Source: Desulfuromonadales bacterium (lineage in GTDB: Bacteria > Desulfobacterota > Desulfuromonadia > Desulfuromonadales > BM103). From it: a stretch of 12,926 bases of DNA. The translations under genes were made by a program, and so were the position numbers. The notes beneath the pieces were generated by a model. It did not search any database. It was not told the origin of the DNA and saw nothing but the letters and a program-made list of their open reading frames with translations. Location: assembly GCA_030640215.1 (NCBI GenBank), contig DAOWJU010000136.1, forward strand, positions 1-12,926, given 5' to 3'. Shown here in pieces: positions 5,172-12,900 of the stretch (position 1 is the first letter of the stretch; each line of letters opens with the position of its first letter).

Positions 5172-6023
5172 ATGTCTGGTTATCGAGTTGTTTATGTCGT
5201 TTGCACCTTGATTGCTGTTGCTACCCTGGCTGGATTTTTCCAGCCAGGGTTCGTCTATGCTGAGCTGCCGCAAGTTGATGCAAGCCTCTATGCCGTGACG
5301 CCAACCCCTCTGCAGCCTGCAGACTGTGCTCAATGTCACGTCGGTCAGTTTGCGAACCTGAAGGACTCCGGAGGAAAGCATCGCTTTGCCTGTCAGGAAT
5401 GTCATAAGGTCTTTCACGCATACAGCCCGCGTAAGAACAACTATGAAGAGTTGATGCCACTCTGTACAACGTGTCATGGCCAGCAACATGGTCCAAAACA
5501 GACTGACTGCATCAACTGTCACCAGAATCCTCATGCTCCACTGAAGGTCCCGGCGCTGGATCGACTCGGCACGGCTTGTTCAGACTGTCATTCCGGACCA
5601 GCAGGTGAACTTAAGAAGTTCCCGAGTGCTCATACCGAGCTGGATTGTCAGAGTTGTCACCACGAAAAACATGGCTATATTCCAAACTGTTCAGAATGTC
5701 ACGATGGTCACTATGCGGAACAGCCTGTTCAGGACTGTATGACTTGTCATGTGCGAGTTCATGCTCCTTTACGAATTCGGCTCCCCGGCAATGCCGCAGC
5801 CCAGACCTGTAGCAGCTGTCATGCTGAGGTTTATGGCAAATGGCAGGGGACGCCGAGCAAGCATGGACAGGTTGACTGTGTCAGGTGTCATCAGGAGCAT
5901 GGCAAAATCCCTGACTGCAGGGAGTGCCATGGTGAGCCTCACAACAAAAAGCAGCTGGAAATGTTTCCTAACTGCCTGACTTGCCATATTGATGTGCACG
6001 ATCTGCCAGTGAAGGAAAAGTAA
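5172..6023 (+). CDS. Exported dodecaheme c-type cytochrome (second of tandem pair)
   Basis: A 283-residue paralogue of the preceding cytochrome with twelve CxxCH motifs, starting at Cys52, 74, 98, 113, 136, 159, 173, 189, 213, 236, 249 and 268. The signal peptide covers residues 1-30 (cleavage VYA-E), and the mature N-terminus is about 13 residues longer before heme 1. Heme spacings in the second and third tetraheme modules (23-14-16 and 23-13-19) nearly equal those of the first gene (23-14-16 and 23-14-19), so the pair arose by duplication of a whole dodecaheme gene. AGGAG lies 5 nt before the ATG. A terminator at 6045 ends the unit, so the two cytochromes form a dicistronic operon without cytochrome-maturation or membrane-quinol partners. 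It is probably a periplasmic electron carrier; redox partners are unknown. Confidence 0.93.
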   Translation: MSGYRVVYVVCTLIAVATLAGFFQPGFVYAELPQVDASLYAVTPTPLQPADCAQCHVGQFANLKDSGGKHRFACQECHKVFHAYSPRKNNYEELMPLCTTCHGQQHGPKQTDCINCHQNPHAPLKVPALDRLGTACSDCHSGPAGELKKFPSAHTELDCQSCHHEKHGYIPNCSECHDGHYAEQPVQDCMTCHVRVHAPLRIRLPGNAAAQTCSSCHAEVYGKWQGTPSKHGQVDCVRCHQEHGKIPDCRECHGEPHNKKQLEMFPNCLTCHIDVHDLPVKEK

Positions 6024-6044
6024 ATCATTAATCAATCGTGTCTC

Positions 6045-6080
6045 GAGGGGATGACTCACCAGGGTCATCCCCTCTTTATT
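6045..6080 (+). terminator. Rho-independent terminator of the cytochrome operon
   Basis: An 11-bp perfect stem GAGGGGATGAC / GTCATCCCCTC (6045-6055 and 6064-6074) with an 8-nt loop is followed by TTTATT. The T run is short, but the stem is strong. Confidence 0.8.
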
Positions 6081-6129
6081 CTATACGAAACAATTTCACA
6101 CGTCTGCGTTGTCGCTGATTCATGTTTAA

Positions 6130-6150
6130 CCTTAATCAGACAGATTAAGG
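6130..6150. repeat. Small perfect inverted repeat upstream of the tRNA-Cys promoter
   Basis: CCTTAATC and GATTAAGG (8 bp each) flank a 5-nt loop, and a further ATTAAGG copy follows at 6156-6162, just ahead of the tRNA-Cys -35 box. No T run follows on either side, so it is not a terminator. It could bind a regulator or be chance. Confidence 0.35.
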
Positions 6151-6171
6151 CTCAAATTAAGGAGTTTGCAC

Positions 6172-6200
6172 TTGACACATTTCGTGGCCTTTGGTATTCA
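6172..6200 (+). promoter_or_regulatory. Promoter of tRNA-Cys
   Basis: A perfect -35 TTGACA (6172-6177) and -10 TATTCA (6195-6200) are 17 bp apart and sit 18 bp upstream of the tRNA 5' end. Confidence 0.8.
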
Positions 6201-6218
6201 AAGAAACTCTTTTTTGAT

Positions 6219-6292
6219 GGCTCCGTCGCCAAGTGGTAAGGCAGAGGTCTGCAAAATCTCCATCACCAGTTCGAATCTGGTCGGAGCCTCCA
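6219..6292 (+). tRNA. tRNA-Cys (anticodon GCA)
   Basis: A complete cloverleaf. The acceptor stem GGCTCCG pairs with CGGAGCC, the D loop contains AAGTGGTAAGG, the anticodon stem GAGGT/ATCTC (one G-U) encloses CTGCAAA (anticodon GCA), and the T arm is ACCAG-TTCGAAT-CTGGT. The discriminator base is U, as expected for tRNA-Cys, and CCA is encoded at 6290-6292. It decodes UGC and UGU. In E. coli the same isoacceptor (cysT) lies directly after glyW downstream of pgsA. Confidence 0.97.
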
Positions 6293-6297
6293 AAATC

Positions 6298-6335
6298 AAC
6301 AGGTCAGCCATTTTATGGCTGACCTGTTTGCTTTA
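6298..6335 (+). terminator. Rho-independent terminator of tRNA-Cys
   Basis: A perfect 13-bp stem AACAGGTCAGCCA / TGGCTGACCTGTT (6298-6310 and 6316-6328) with a TTTTA loop is followed by TGCTTTA. The T-rich tail begins within the stem. Confidence 0.85.
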
Positions 6336-6369
6336 AAGCAGTTAAATAATGGGCGTTTACGGTTAAGCA

Positions 6370-7194
6370 ATGGGTACTTTCGCCATATCGACCATTCTCT
6401 TCTTTGTTGTTCTCGGCAGCCTGGCGGGTTTTCTGGCTGGTCTGCTCGGCATTGGTGGCGGAATTATCCTTGTCCCGCTCTTCCTCTGGGCATTTGATGT
6501 CACCGGTTTCGCCCCTGAAGCTCTGGTCCATATCGCTTTCGGTACAAGTCTGGCGATCATCATCCCAACGGCTTTCAGTAGTACATTAGGTCATCGTAAA
6601 CGCGGTAATGTTGAATGGCATCAGGTCGCTTACCTCTGCCTTGGTGGATTGTCAGGTGCATTCATCGGTGCTTGGTTGGCTTCTCTCCTCAGCGGTGATT
6701 GGCTCAAAGGCCTGTTCGGTGTCATGCAGATGCTGGTCGCTCTGCAAATGATCCTCTTTCAACCCCGCTTGCCTCCAGAGCGCAGTGACGCAGTACCTGT
6801 CCGGCCGCTCATTGCTGTCGGCTTTGCTGGCGGTGTCTTCAGTGCCTTCTTCGGTGTCGGTGGCGGTGTTATTGCCGTCCCTCTGATGGTGATTGCTCTT
6901 CGCTTTCCGATCCACCTGGCGGTTGGTAACTCGAGTTCACTGATTGTTATTTCCTCTCTCACCGGTGCCTTGTCGTATATGTTTCACGGCTGGGGCTCCA
7001 ACCTTTTACCGCCATTCTCACTCGGTTACGTTAACGTCCTGGTCTTCTTTCTCGTGGCACCGTTCTCGATCGGCATGGCCCGGATTGGTGTTCGTGTTGC
7101 CAGTCGTACAGCTCATGATAAACTGATAAAGATTTTCGCTGTCTTACTTGTCCTCGTTGGTTTGCGTATGATCTTTAGAGCTTGGTTTGTTTGA
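6370..7194 (+). CDS. TauE/SafE (sulfite exporter) family permease
   Basis: A 274-residue inner-membrane protein with about eight hydrophobic helices in two homologous halves. Each half starts with the family's glycine-rich motif: GLLGIGGGIILVPLF (residues ~24-38) and FFGVGGGVIAVPLM (~160-173). Polar loops HRKRGN (~75-80) and the ERSDAVPVR linker (~137-145) separate membrane segments. Family members export sulfite, sulfoacetate or other organic anions, or import sulfur compounds; the substrate here cannot be predicted. The start ATG 6370 lies just after the tRNA-Cys terminator and has no strong Shine-Dalgarno. No promoter was clear and no substrate-linked enzyme is adjacent. Confidence 0.9.
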   Translation: MGTFAISTILFFVVLGSLAGFLAGLLGIGGGIILVPLFLWAFDVTGFAPEALVHIAFGTSLAIIIPTAFSSTLGHRKRGNVEWHQVAYLCLGGLSGAFIGAWLASLLSGDWLKGLFGVMQMLVALQMILFQPRLPPERSDAVPVRPLIAVGFAGGVFSAFFGVGGGVIAVPLMVIALRFPIHLAVGNSSSLIVISSLTGALSYMFHGWGSNLLPPFSLGYVNVLVFFLVAPFSIGMARIGVRVASRTAHDKLIKIFAVLLVLVGLRMIFRAWFV

Positions 7195-7220
7195 CCTTTT
7201 AAAAGAGCTAAAACCTGTTC

Positions 7221-7314
7221 TTACAGGGATAGACAGGATAACTACATAAAATTAAAGTTAAAAGATTGGTTTAGTTTTGTTTTACCATCCTTTATATCCT
7301 GTCCATCCCTGTAA
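7221..7314. repeat. 94-bp palindromic intergenic repeat
   Basis: Two 20-bp arms, TTACAGGGATAGACAGGATA (7221-7240) and its inverted copy with one mismatch (7295-7314), enclose an AT-rich core. The core itself pairs loosely (TAAAATTAAAGTTAAA against TAAAACAAAACTAAAC on the other strand). The arms resemble the dispersed ACAGGGATGGACAGGAT intergenic sequences known from many environmental proteobacteria. In RNA it forms a long hairpin between the permease and MEMO genes and could act as a weak bidirectional terminator. Confidence 0.7.
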
Positions 7315-7340
7315 AAAAGCCTTTAAGCCGGAGTCGCCTT

Positions 7341-8159
7341 ATGATTCGCCCAGCTGTGGTTGCCGGACAATTCTATTCAGGCCAGAAAGAAAGCCTGCTC
7401 AAATCAGTCGAATCATTGATGCCGACAATGGTTTGCAAGCAATCTGCCATCGGTTTGATGTCGCCTCATGCTGGCTATATCTACTCCGGTAGTGTTGCTG
7501 GGCAAACTTTTTCCGCTGTAAAAATCCCTGACGAAGTCATTATCCTCGGCCCTAACCATCATGGCCGCGGTCATCTGGCCGCCGTTTATGCCAGTGGCTC
7601 ATGGGAAACTCCTCTGGGACAGACGAAAATAGCGTCAGAACTGGCCGAGCTGATTCTGGCTGAGTGTCCAATGACTGCAAACGATTCTGTCGCTCACCTT
7701 CCCGAGCATTCCCTTGAGGTCCAATTACCCTTCCTCCAGTTTCTGGCTCCGCAAACCAGCATTGTCCCTATCTGTATCAGTCACCTGCCATTGGCGATAC
7801 TGTTGCAGTTAGGTGATGGCCTTGCACGAGCTGTTACCGCGCGCGGTAGTACCTCTCCTGACAGCAGGCCTCTTATCGTCGCCAGTACCGATATGACCCA
7901 TTATGAAGCGGGTGAAGTTGCCCGCGAAAAGGATTTTCTGGCGCTGGAAAAGGTCCTTGCTCTAGATCCGGAAGGGCTTTATGAGGTTGTGCAGGAACAC
8001 AGAATCTCCATGTGTGGCGTTTTGCCTACGGTGGTCATGCTGCAGGCTGCACTTGCTCTTGGTGCAACCAACGCAGAGTTGGTTGCTTATAGCAATTCAG
8101 GTGATGTGACTGGCGATCAGTCTGAGGTGGTTGGTTATGCTGGCGTACGTGTCTTCTGA
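7341..8159 (+). CDS. MEMO1 family protein (AmmeMemoRadiSam system protein B)
   Basis: A 272-residue member of the MEMO family, related in fold to class III extradiol dioxygenases. Family motifs occur in order: RPAVVAGQFY (3-12), SPHAGYIYSG (41-50), LGPNHHG (69-75), EHSLEVQLPFL (122-132), STDMTHY (182-188) and MCGVLP (224-229). His43, His73, His187 and Cys225 match the residues that form the putative metal site of human MEMO1 (His49, His81, His192, Cys244). The biochemical role in bacteria is not settled; in many genomes the gene accompanies AMMECR1 and radical-SAM partners, which are absent here. The start ATG has GGAG 7 nt upstream (7330-7333). A terminator follows at 8203. Confidence 0.93.
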   Translation: MIRPAVVAGQFYSGQKESLLKSVESLMPTMVCKQSAIGLMSPHAGYIYSGSVAGQTFSAVKIPDEVIILGPNHHGRGHLAAVYASGSWETPLGQTKIASELAELILAECPMTANDSVAHLPEHSLEVQLPFLQFLAPQTSIVPICISHLPLAILLQLGDGLARAVTARGSTSPDSRPLIVASTDMTHYEAGEVAREKDFLALEKVLALDPEGLYEVVQEHRISMCGVLPTVVMLQAALALGATNAELVAYSNSGDVTGDQSEVVGYAGVRVF

Positions 8160-8202
8160 ACAGGTGCAGACTTGCCACGCCGCACGATTTCCGGTATAAA
8201 AC

Positions 8203-8230
8203 GGGTCACTCAATGTGACCTTTTTGTTTG
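8203..8230 (+). terminator. Rho-independent terminator after the MEMO gene
   Basis: GGTCAC / GTGACC (8204-8209 and 8215-8220), closed by a 5-nt TCAAT loop, is followed by TTTTTGTTTG. The stem is short but the T tail is good. Confidence 0.75.
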
Positions 8231-8249
8231 TTCCGTATACACAAATCAC

Positions 8250-8280
8250 AGGCAAAAGCGTAGCGCAAAGACGCAAAGGG
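8250..8280. repeat. GCAAA-rich short direct repeats
   Basis: Three closely spaced units, GCAAAAGCG (8252-8260), GCAAAGACG (8265-8273) and GCAAAGGG (8273-8280), lie between the MEMO terminator and gltX. Similar CGCAAAGACGCAAAG sequences are common dispersed intergenic repeats in bacteria of this kind. No function is evident. Confidence 0.4.
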
Positions 8281-8338
8281 TGAAGAAAGACGTTTTTTTC
8301 CTATTTATAACCAACAGCCTCATCCATGGAGTTTATAG

Positions 8339-9733
8339 ATGTCTGATTTACGTGTTCGTTTTGCCCCGAGTCCAACCGGTTACCTGCATATTGGCGGGGC
8401 TCGCACCGCTTTGTTTAATTACCTGCTGGCGCAAAAAGAGCAGGGTACCTTTGTACTGAGAATCGAAGATACTGATGTGGAACGTTCTACCCAGGAATCG
8501 GTCGATGCCATCCTGCAGGCGATGGACTGGTTGGGACTCAGCTATGACGAAGGCCCTTTCTATCAGTCGGAACGTTATGACCTGTACAAGAGCAAGGTTA
8601 AAGATCTGCTTGAGAAAGGCTTGGCTTATCGTTGTTATTGTACCTCGGAAGAGTTGAATGCCAAGCGTGAAGCAGCGATGAAGAGTGGCGGCAAGCCCCG
8701 CTACGATGGCACCTGCCGTGAGCGCACTGATCAACCCGACCTGCCTTTTGTTATTCGCTTCAAAACCCCTCAGAACGGCAATACCACTTTTGTCGATCGT
8801 ATCAAGGGCACGATCAGTGTCGAAAATGATGAACTTGATGATCTGATCATCCAGCGCACCGACGGCAATCCGACATACAATTTCGTTGTGGTTATTGATG
8901 ATGCCGAAATGGGCATCAACCTGGTCATGCGTGGCGACGACCATGTTAACAACACTGTGCGTCAGATTCCCATGTATAAGGCCCTCGGTTATGAAGTCCC
9001 GGAATTCGCTCATGTACCGATGATTCTGGGCACCGACAAGAAGCGACTCTCCAAACGTCATGGCGCAACCTCGGTGATGGCTTACAGAGAAATGGGCTAC
9101 TTACCAGAAGCAATGGTCAATTATCTGGTGCGCCTCGGCTGGTCATCTGGCGATGAAGAAATCTTCTCTATGGCTGATTTGATAGAGAAATTCAGCATTG
9201 ATAATGTTGGCCGCTCTGCAGGAGTATTTAACCAGGACAAGCTGTTGTGGTTGAATGAGCACTACATCAAAACCGGTGATCCGGAACGACTTGGCGGGCT
9301 GGTCGCCGAATTACTTGAAGGGCAGGGGGTTGCCATTGATGATGGCCCCGCTATGATTGAAGTCGTCAAAACCCTTCAGGATCGTGCCAAGACTCTGGTT
9401 GAGATGGCGGAAGGTGCCCGTTTTTATTTCGAGGTGCCAGCATCTTACGATGAAAAGGCTGCTGCGAAGTTTCTCAATGAAGAAAAACGTGAGGTCCTGG
9501 AACTGTTGATCAAACACCTGGGGGCAGCGACTGATTTTACCATCGAAGGGGTTGAAGGCGCGTTCAAGGCTATTATGGATGAGAGTGGCCTGAAGCTCGG
9601 CAAGATCGGTCCTACTGTACGTGTCGCACTGACTGGAGGTACTGTCAGCCCTGGGATTTATGATGTGGTTGCCGTGCTCGGTAAGGACTCTGTTCTCGTC
9701 CGTTTGCAAAAGGCGCTTGCGTCGCTGGATTAG
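8339..9733 (+). CDS. gltX: Glutamate--tRNA ligase
   Basis: A class I aminoacyl-tRNA synthetase of 464 residues, the usual full length, that charges tRNA-Glu with glutamate in the cytoplasm. The N-terminus [20 protein letters not shown] contains the HIGH-type motif (His17-Gly20), and the KMSKS-type loop is KRLSK (235-239) followed by RHGA. A zinc-binding set Cys99, Cys101, Tyr122 and Cys126 matches Cys98, Cys100, Tyr121 and Cys125 of E. coli GluRS. The C-terminal anticodon-binding domain is present to residue 464. Whether the enzyme also mischarges tRNA-Gln for GatCAB cannot be decided from sequence. GGAG at 8328-8331 lies 7 nt before the ATG. The AsmA-like gene begins at or just after its stop, so the two are probably cotranscribed. 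Confidence 0.97.
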   Translation: MSDLRVRFAPSPTGYLHIGGARTALFNYLLAQKEQGTFVLRIEDTDVERSTQESVDAILQAMDWLGLSYDEGPFYQSERYDLYKSKVKDLLEKGLAYRCYCTSEELNAKREAAMKSGGKPRYDGTCRERTDQPDLPFVIRFKTPQNGNTTFVDRIKGTISVENDELDDLIIQRTDGNPTYNFVVVIDDAEMGINLVMRGDDHVNNTVRQIPMYKALGYEVPEFAHVPMILGTDKKRLSKRHGATSVMAYREMGYLPEAMVNYLVRLGWSSGDEEIFSMADLIEKFSIDNVGRSAGVFNQDKLLWLNEHYIKTGDPERLGGLVAELLEGQGVAIDDGPAMIEVVKTLQDRAKTLVEMAEGARFYFEVPASYDEKAAAKFLNEEKREVLELLIKHLGAATDFTIEGVEGAFKAIMDESGLKLGKIGPTVRVALTGGTVSPGIYDVVAVLGKDSVLVRLQKALASLD

Positions 9734-9771
9734 TGCCCATCCGGAAATCCTGGAGGGCGTATAGGGTTTCT

Positions 9772-12732
9772 ATGGCATCACGTAAAACCATTTCATACTG
9801 GTTGCTGGGTTGTGTCGCAGTGGTAACGACCTTGTTGTTGATCTTGCCACAGCTCATTGATTCCGACACCCTGAAGGCCAAACTACAGACAACAGTAGAG
9901 ACACAAATCGGTGGACAGTTCAATTTTCAACAAGTTGAACTGTCCTTCCTGCCACGGCCATCAATCACTCTCCGTCAAGTTAAGCTCGATATCCCTGAAC
10001 AGGTGCAAGGGACCGTCGGAACTATCCAACTCTACCCAGAACTCTACGCTCTACTGACGGGTCAGGTGCATCTTGCCAAACTCATTCTGGATTCCCCTGA
10101 GGTCTCCCTGAATTTACCTGCTGTGGATACCAATAAAGAGGAACCTCCTTCAACTCTTACTTTCTCCACCCTGCAAAATAATTTAACCGAGGTATTGGTA
10201 CCTTTGGCAAAGGCCGCGCCCAATCTAGCACTGGTTCTTAACGATGGAACCTTGTCCATCAACCAGGAACAGCAGACGCTTGGTTTAGCCAATAATTTGA
10301 ATCTGACACTGAAACTGGCTGCTGCACCGCACACGTCATTACAGGTAAATCTGCAGCTTTCAGCCTCTGATGTAACACTTCACCGTGATGGTCATCAGTC
10401 AATCATCGAAGGTCTGGCGTTGAATGGGACGCTACGCGCTGACGAAAAGAGAATTTCCCTCTCCATCGATAATCTGGCCCTGGTCAGACCGGCACTCCAG
10501 ATTAAAGGAGAGCTGAAGAGCGTCCCGGCATCGCCCGGCTTTGAAGTTGACTTGCAAGCCGCCGGGCTTGATGTTGATGAAATCCGTAAAATGGCCTTGG
10601 CTATTGCGGGTGACACTTCGCCTGTCAAGGAGATCTTCGACTACCTGCGTGGCGGTACGGTTCCACAAATCAGCTTTCACTCACAGGGAGAAACAGCCTC
10701 TGAACTGGGCGACCTGAAAAATATCCTCATCAAAGGACACTTGCAGGAAGGAGCCGTCTCGATCCCGGAAATCAAACTGGATCTGACTGAGGTCAATGGT
10801 GATGTGCTGATAAAGGGTGGGATTCTGGAAGGAAGCGGGATGTCTACCCGTCTGGAAGGCGCCAGCGGTAGCGATGGTGCTCTGAAAATCAGCCTGATTG
10901 AGGGCAACGACCTGTTTCAACTGGAACTCATACTTGATGCAGATCTGGGACAGGCGCAGAAAATACTCAAACGCATCGTTGGAGATCCGGCTTTTGGTCA
11001 GGAGATTGACAAAATCACCAAACTTAGTGGCAATAGCACCGGTAAACTGGTACTTGGCAACAGCTTGAACGATATCAACGCCAGGGTGGATATTACTGTC
11101 TCGAACCTGTCTGCCAATTGTCAGGGCTTGCCGTTCCCGGTTGGTATCACAACGGGGCAAATATTGTTCGCGGAAGACCAAGTAAAACTCAAAGATTTAA
11201 ATGGCACCTTTGGTCGCTCAGTCTTCACCGGGCTTGCCTGCAATATTGATTTACAAGATGTTCTGCACCTGGACCTCAGCTCTGGGAAATTTGGCCTGGT
11301 TCTGGATGAAATCTATCCCTGGGTGGCTTCTTTCGAAGGTGCTAAAGAATCTTTAAAAGGGATCAAGCAGATAACCGGTCATCTGGATCTGGCTACTTTA
11401 AGCCTTAAGGGGGCTGATGATGCGCCCGAAGATTGGCAAGTTTTAGCAACGGGTGTGATTAATGATCTTAGTATAGAAAAATCCCAATCCTCGACGGAGA
11501 CAGAATTAACTAAAGACGACTCATTCAACAAGAGCGTCTTAACAGAGAAAAGTCCGAGCGTGATTTTTGATGTCGAATATCTTTCGGAGCAGTTACAGGT
11601 CAAACAATTGACGGTTAAAGATCAGTACTCCGATGCTAACCTTGTCTTTACGCACAATCGGGATGAATTCAACCTGAACTTTACTGGTAGCCTCCACCAC
11701 GAGACTCTGAAGTCCCTGTTCATTGATCAGCAATTTGGTACTGGTCAACTGGAGGGAGATTTTAACGTCAAGGTTCCACTGGTGAAGCAAGCTCTGCCAG
11801 TGGCAAAAGGCCGTTTAGAAGGGAAGGGGCTGGTGATTCCTCTGCCGTCAGGTGAGAAAATTACCATTGAGAAGACCGAACTGACTGCAGATGGCACTCT
11901 GATCAAAGCGGATGCATCAACGGTCTCATGGAACGACTTCACCTGGAGCCCATTCAACTTCACAATCGATTTTGCTCAGGACAAAATTTATGTCAAAGTC
12001 AACGAAGCAAAATTGTGCGGCATCGATTCGACAGGCTTATTGACGGTCGACGGCAAAAAACTCTCTCTCGATTTCACTCTTGAAGGCAAAGGTCTGGATG
12101 TCGCTAGCAGTTATTCCTGCTTGACCGAAGGAAGGGTCAAAATGACAGGTACCCTGGACTTCTCCAGTCAAATCAGTGCGCAAGGAGAAGCAGAAAACCT
12201 GATAAACAATATGCAGGGCCCCATCGAAATGAATTTTAAGAAAGGGTCGATTGAACAAAGTAAATTGTTGGCCCGAACTTTGGCAGTGCTTAACGTCACC
12301 GAGATTGTCAAGGGAAAGCTGCCCGATCTTGGAACTACTGGCTTTGCTTACTCACTTATAACCATGAAAGGGGCTTTTGAAGGCGAAAAACTTCTCATTG
12401 AAACGCTCTTCATGGACGGTGAGACCCTCGATGTCCTCGGTGAGGGTGAACTTGATTTCGGGAAGGAGACAGTCGATGTTGAACTGCTGGCGGCACCATT
12501 CAAAACCGCCAACACGGTTGTCAGAAATATCCCTGGAGTCAACTATCTGCTTGCCGGTAGTCTGGTGACGATACCTGTTAGTGTCAAGGGTGACCTGGCT
12601 GACCCCAGGGTTCGAGTCATGTCTGCATCGTCAGTTGGATCGAGTCTTTTGGGGCTGGGGGGGAGAATTATTAAATCGCCGCTCAAGCTGATAGAAACCT
12701 TAACCCCAAAAAAGGATGACGCCAAAAAATAG
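9772..12732 (+). CDS. Large AsmA/YhdP-like envelope protein
   Basis: A 986-residue protein with an N-terminal membrane anchor (SRK, then a hydrophobic helix at about 7-26) and a long extended periplasmic part rich in beta-strand repeats. Typical AsmA N-terminal sequence (Q-V-E-L-S-F-L-P-R-P-S-I-T-L) lies at about 52-65. An AsmA_2-type C-terminal region covers about 785-950, including M-Q-G-P-I-E-M-N-F-K-K-G, the LLARTLAVLNV segment and the final G-D-L-A-D-P-R-V-R-V. AsmA, TamB and YhdP proteins belong to the bridge-like group thought to move phospholipids between inner and outer membrane; that role here is inference. The frame also opens earlier at GTG 9733, overlapping the gltX stop by one base. 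I prefer ATG 9772 because AGGG (9763-9766) is well placed and the protein then begins directly with the basic residues and membrane helix. Confidence 0.85.
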   Translation: MASRKTISYWLLGCVAVVTTLLLILPQLIDSDTLKAKLQTTVETQIGGQFNFQQVELSFLPRPSITLRQVKLDIPEQVQGTVGTIQLYPELYALLTGQVHLAKLILDSPEVSLNLPAVDTNKEEPPSTLTFSTLQNNLTEVLVPLAKAAPNLALVLNDGTLSINQEQQTLGLANNLNLTLKLAAAPHTSLQVNLQLSASDVTLHRDGHQSIIEGLALNGTLRADEKRISLSIDNLALVRPALQIKGELKSVPASPGFEVDLQAAGLDVDEIRKMALAIAGDTSPVKEIFDYLRGGTVPQISFHSQGETASELGDLKNILIKGHLQEGAVSIPEIKLDLTEVNGDVLIKGGILEGSGMSTRLEGASGSDGALKISLIEGNDLFQLELILDADLGQAQKILKRIVGDPAFGQEIDKITKLSGNSTGKLVLGNSLNDINARVDITVSNLSANCQGLPFPVGITTGQILFAEDQVKLKDLNGTFGRSVFTGLACNIDLQDVLHLDLSSGKFGLVLDEIYPWVASFEGAKESLKGIKQITGHLDLATLSLKGADDAPEDWQVLATGVINDLSIEKSQSSTETELTKDDSFNKSVLTEKSPSVIFDVEYLSEQLQVKQLTVKDQYSDANLVFTHNRDEFNLNFTGSLHHETLKSLFIDQQFGTGQLEGDFNVKVPLVKQALPVAKGRLEGKGLVIPLPSGEKITIEKTELTADGTLIKADASTVSWNDFTWSPFNFTIDFAQDKIYVKVNEAKLCGIDSTGLLTVDGKKLSLDFTLEGKGLDVASSYSCLTEGRVKMTGTLDFSSQISAQGEAENLINNMQGPIEMNFKKGSIEQSKLLARTLAVLNVTEIVKGKLPDLGTTGFAYSLITMKGAFEGEKLLIETLFMDGETLDVLGEGELDFGKETVDVELLAAPFKTANTVVRNIPGVNYLLAGSLVTIPVSVKGDLADPRVRVMSASSVGSSLLGLGGRIIKSPLKLIETLTPKKDDAKK

Positions 12733-12806
12733 CTTTTTCAGATTACATTACAATGCGATTACCGTATTTGAAAATGTCACTATTTTGACTTGTTTATAAA
12801 AGACAC

Positions 12807-12835
12807 TTGCATCGCTCAACTGATATCTATATAGT
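12807..12835 (+). promoter_or_regulatory. Upstream promoter candidate for the tRNA gene at the right edge
   Basis: TTGCAT (12807-12812) and TATAGT (12830-12835) are 17 bp apart. It lies 24 bp upstream of a second promoter and would give a longer pre-tRNA leader. Confidence 0.45.
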
Positions 12836-12858
12836 GCGCTTTCTGGTGGCGAAAAAGC

Positions 12859-12887
12859 TTGACTCGCCTTGGCAACTTTGTTAAAAA
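12859..12887 (+). promoter_or_regulatory. Proximal promoter of the tRNA gene at the right edge
   Basis: TTGACT (12859-12864) and TAAAAA (12882-12887) are 17 bp apart and end 13 bp before the tRNA 5' end. The -35 box is identical to that of the tRNA-Gly promoter. Confidence 0.6.
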
Positions 12888-12900
12888 CCACATCCTGTTA

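Noticed and set aside
4731..5534. Minus-strand ORF of 267 codons across both cytochrome genes
   Set aside because: It is antisense to two clear multiheme cytochromes, spans their junction and shows no recognisable domain. The open frame is a by-product of repeated CxxCH codons.
8236..8341. TATACA as a -10 box for gltX
   Set aside because: No acceptable -35 lies 16-18 bp upstream, and the box directly follows the MEMO terminator tail; the gltX promoter remains unassigned.
8348..9061. Minus-strand ORF of 237 codons within gltX
   Set aside because: It lies opposite a full-length, motif-complete gltX and has no domain signal.
10681..11181. Minus-strand ORF of 166 codons within the AsmA-like gene
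   Set aside because: It is antisense to a continuous 986-codon reading frame and has no recognisable motif.
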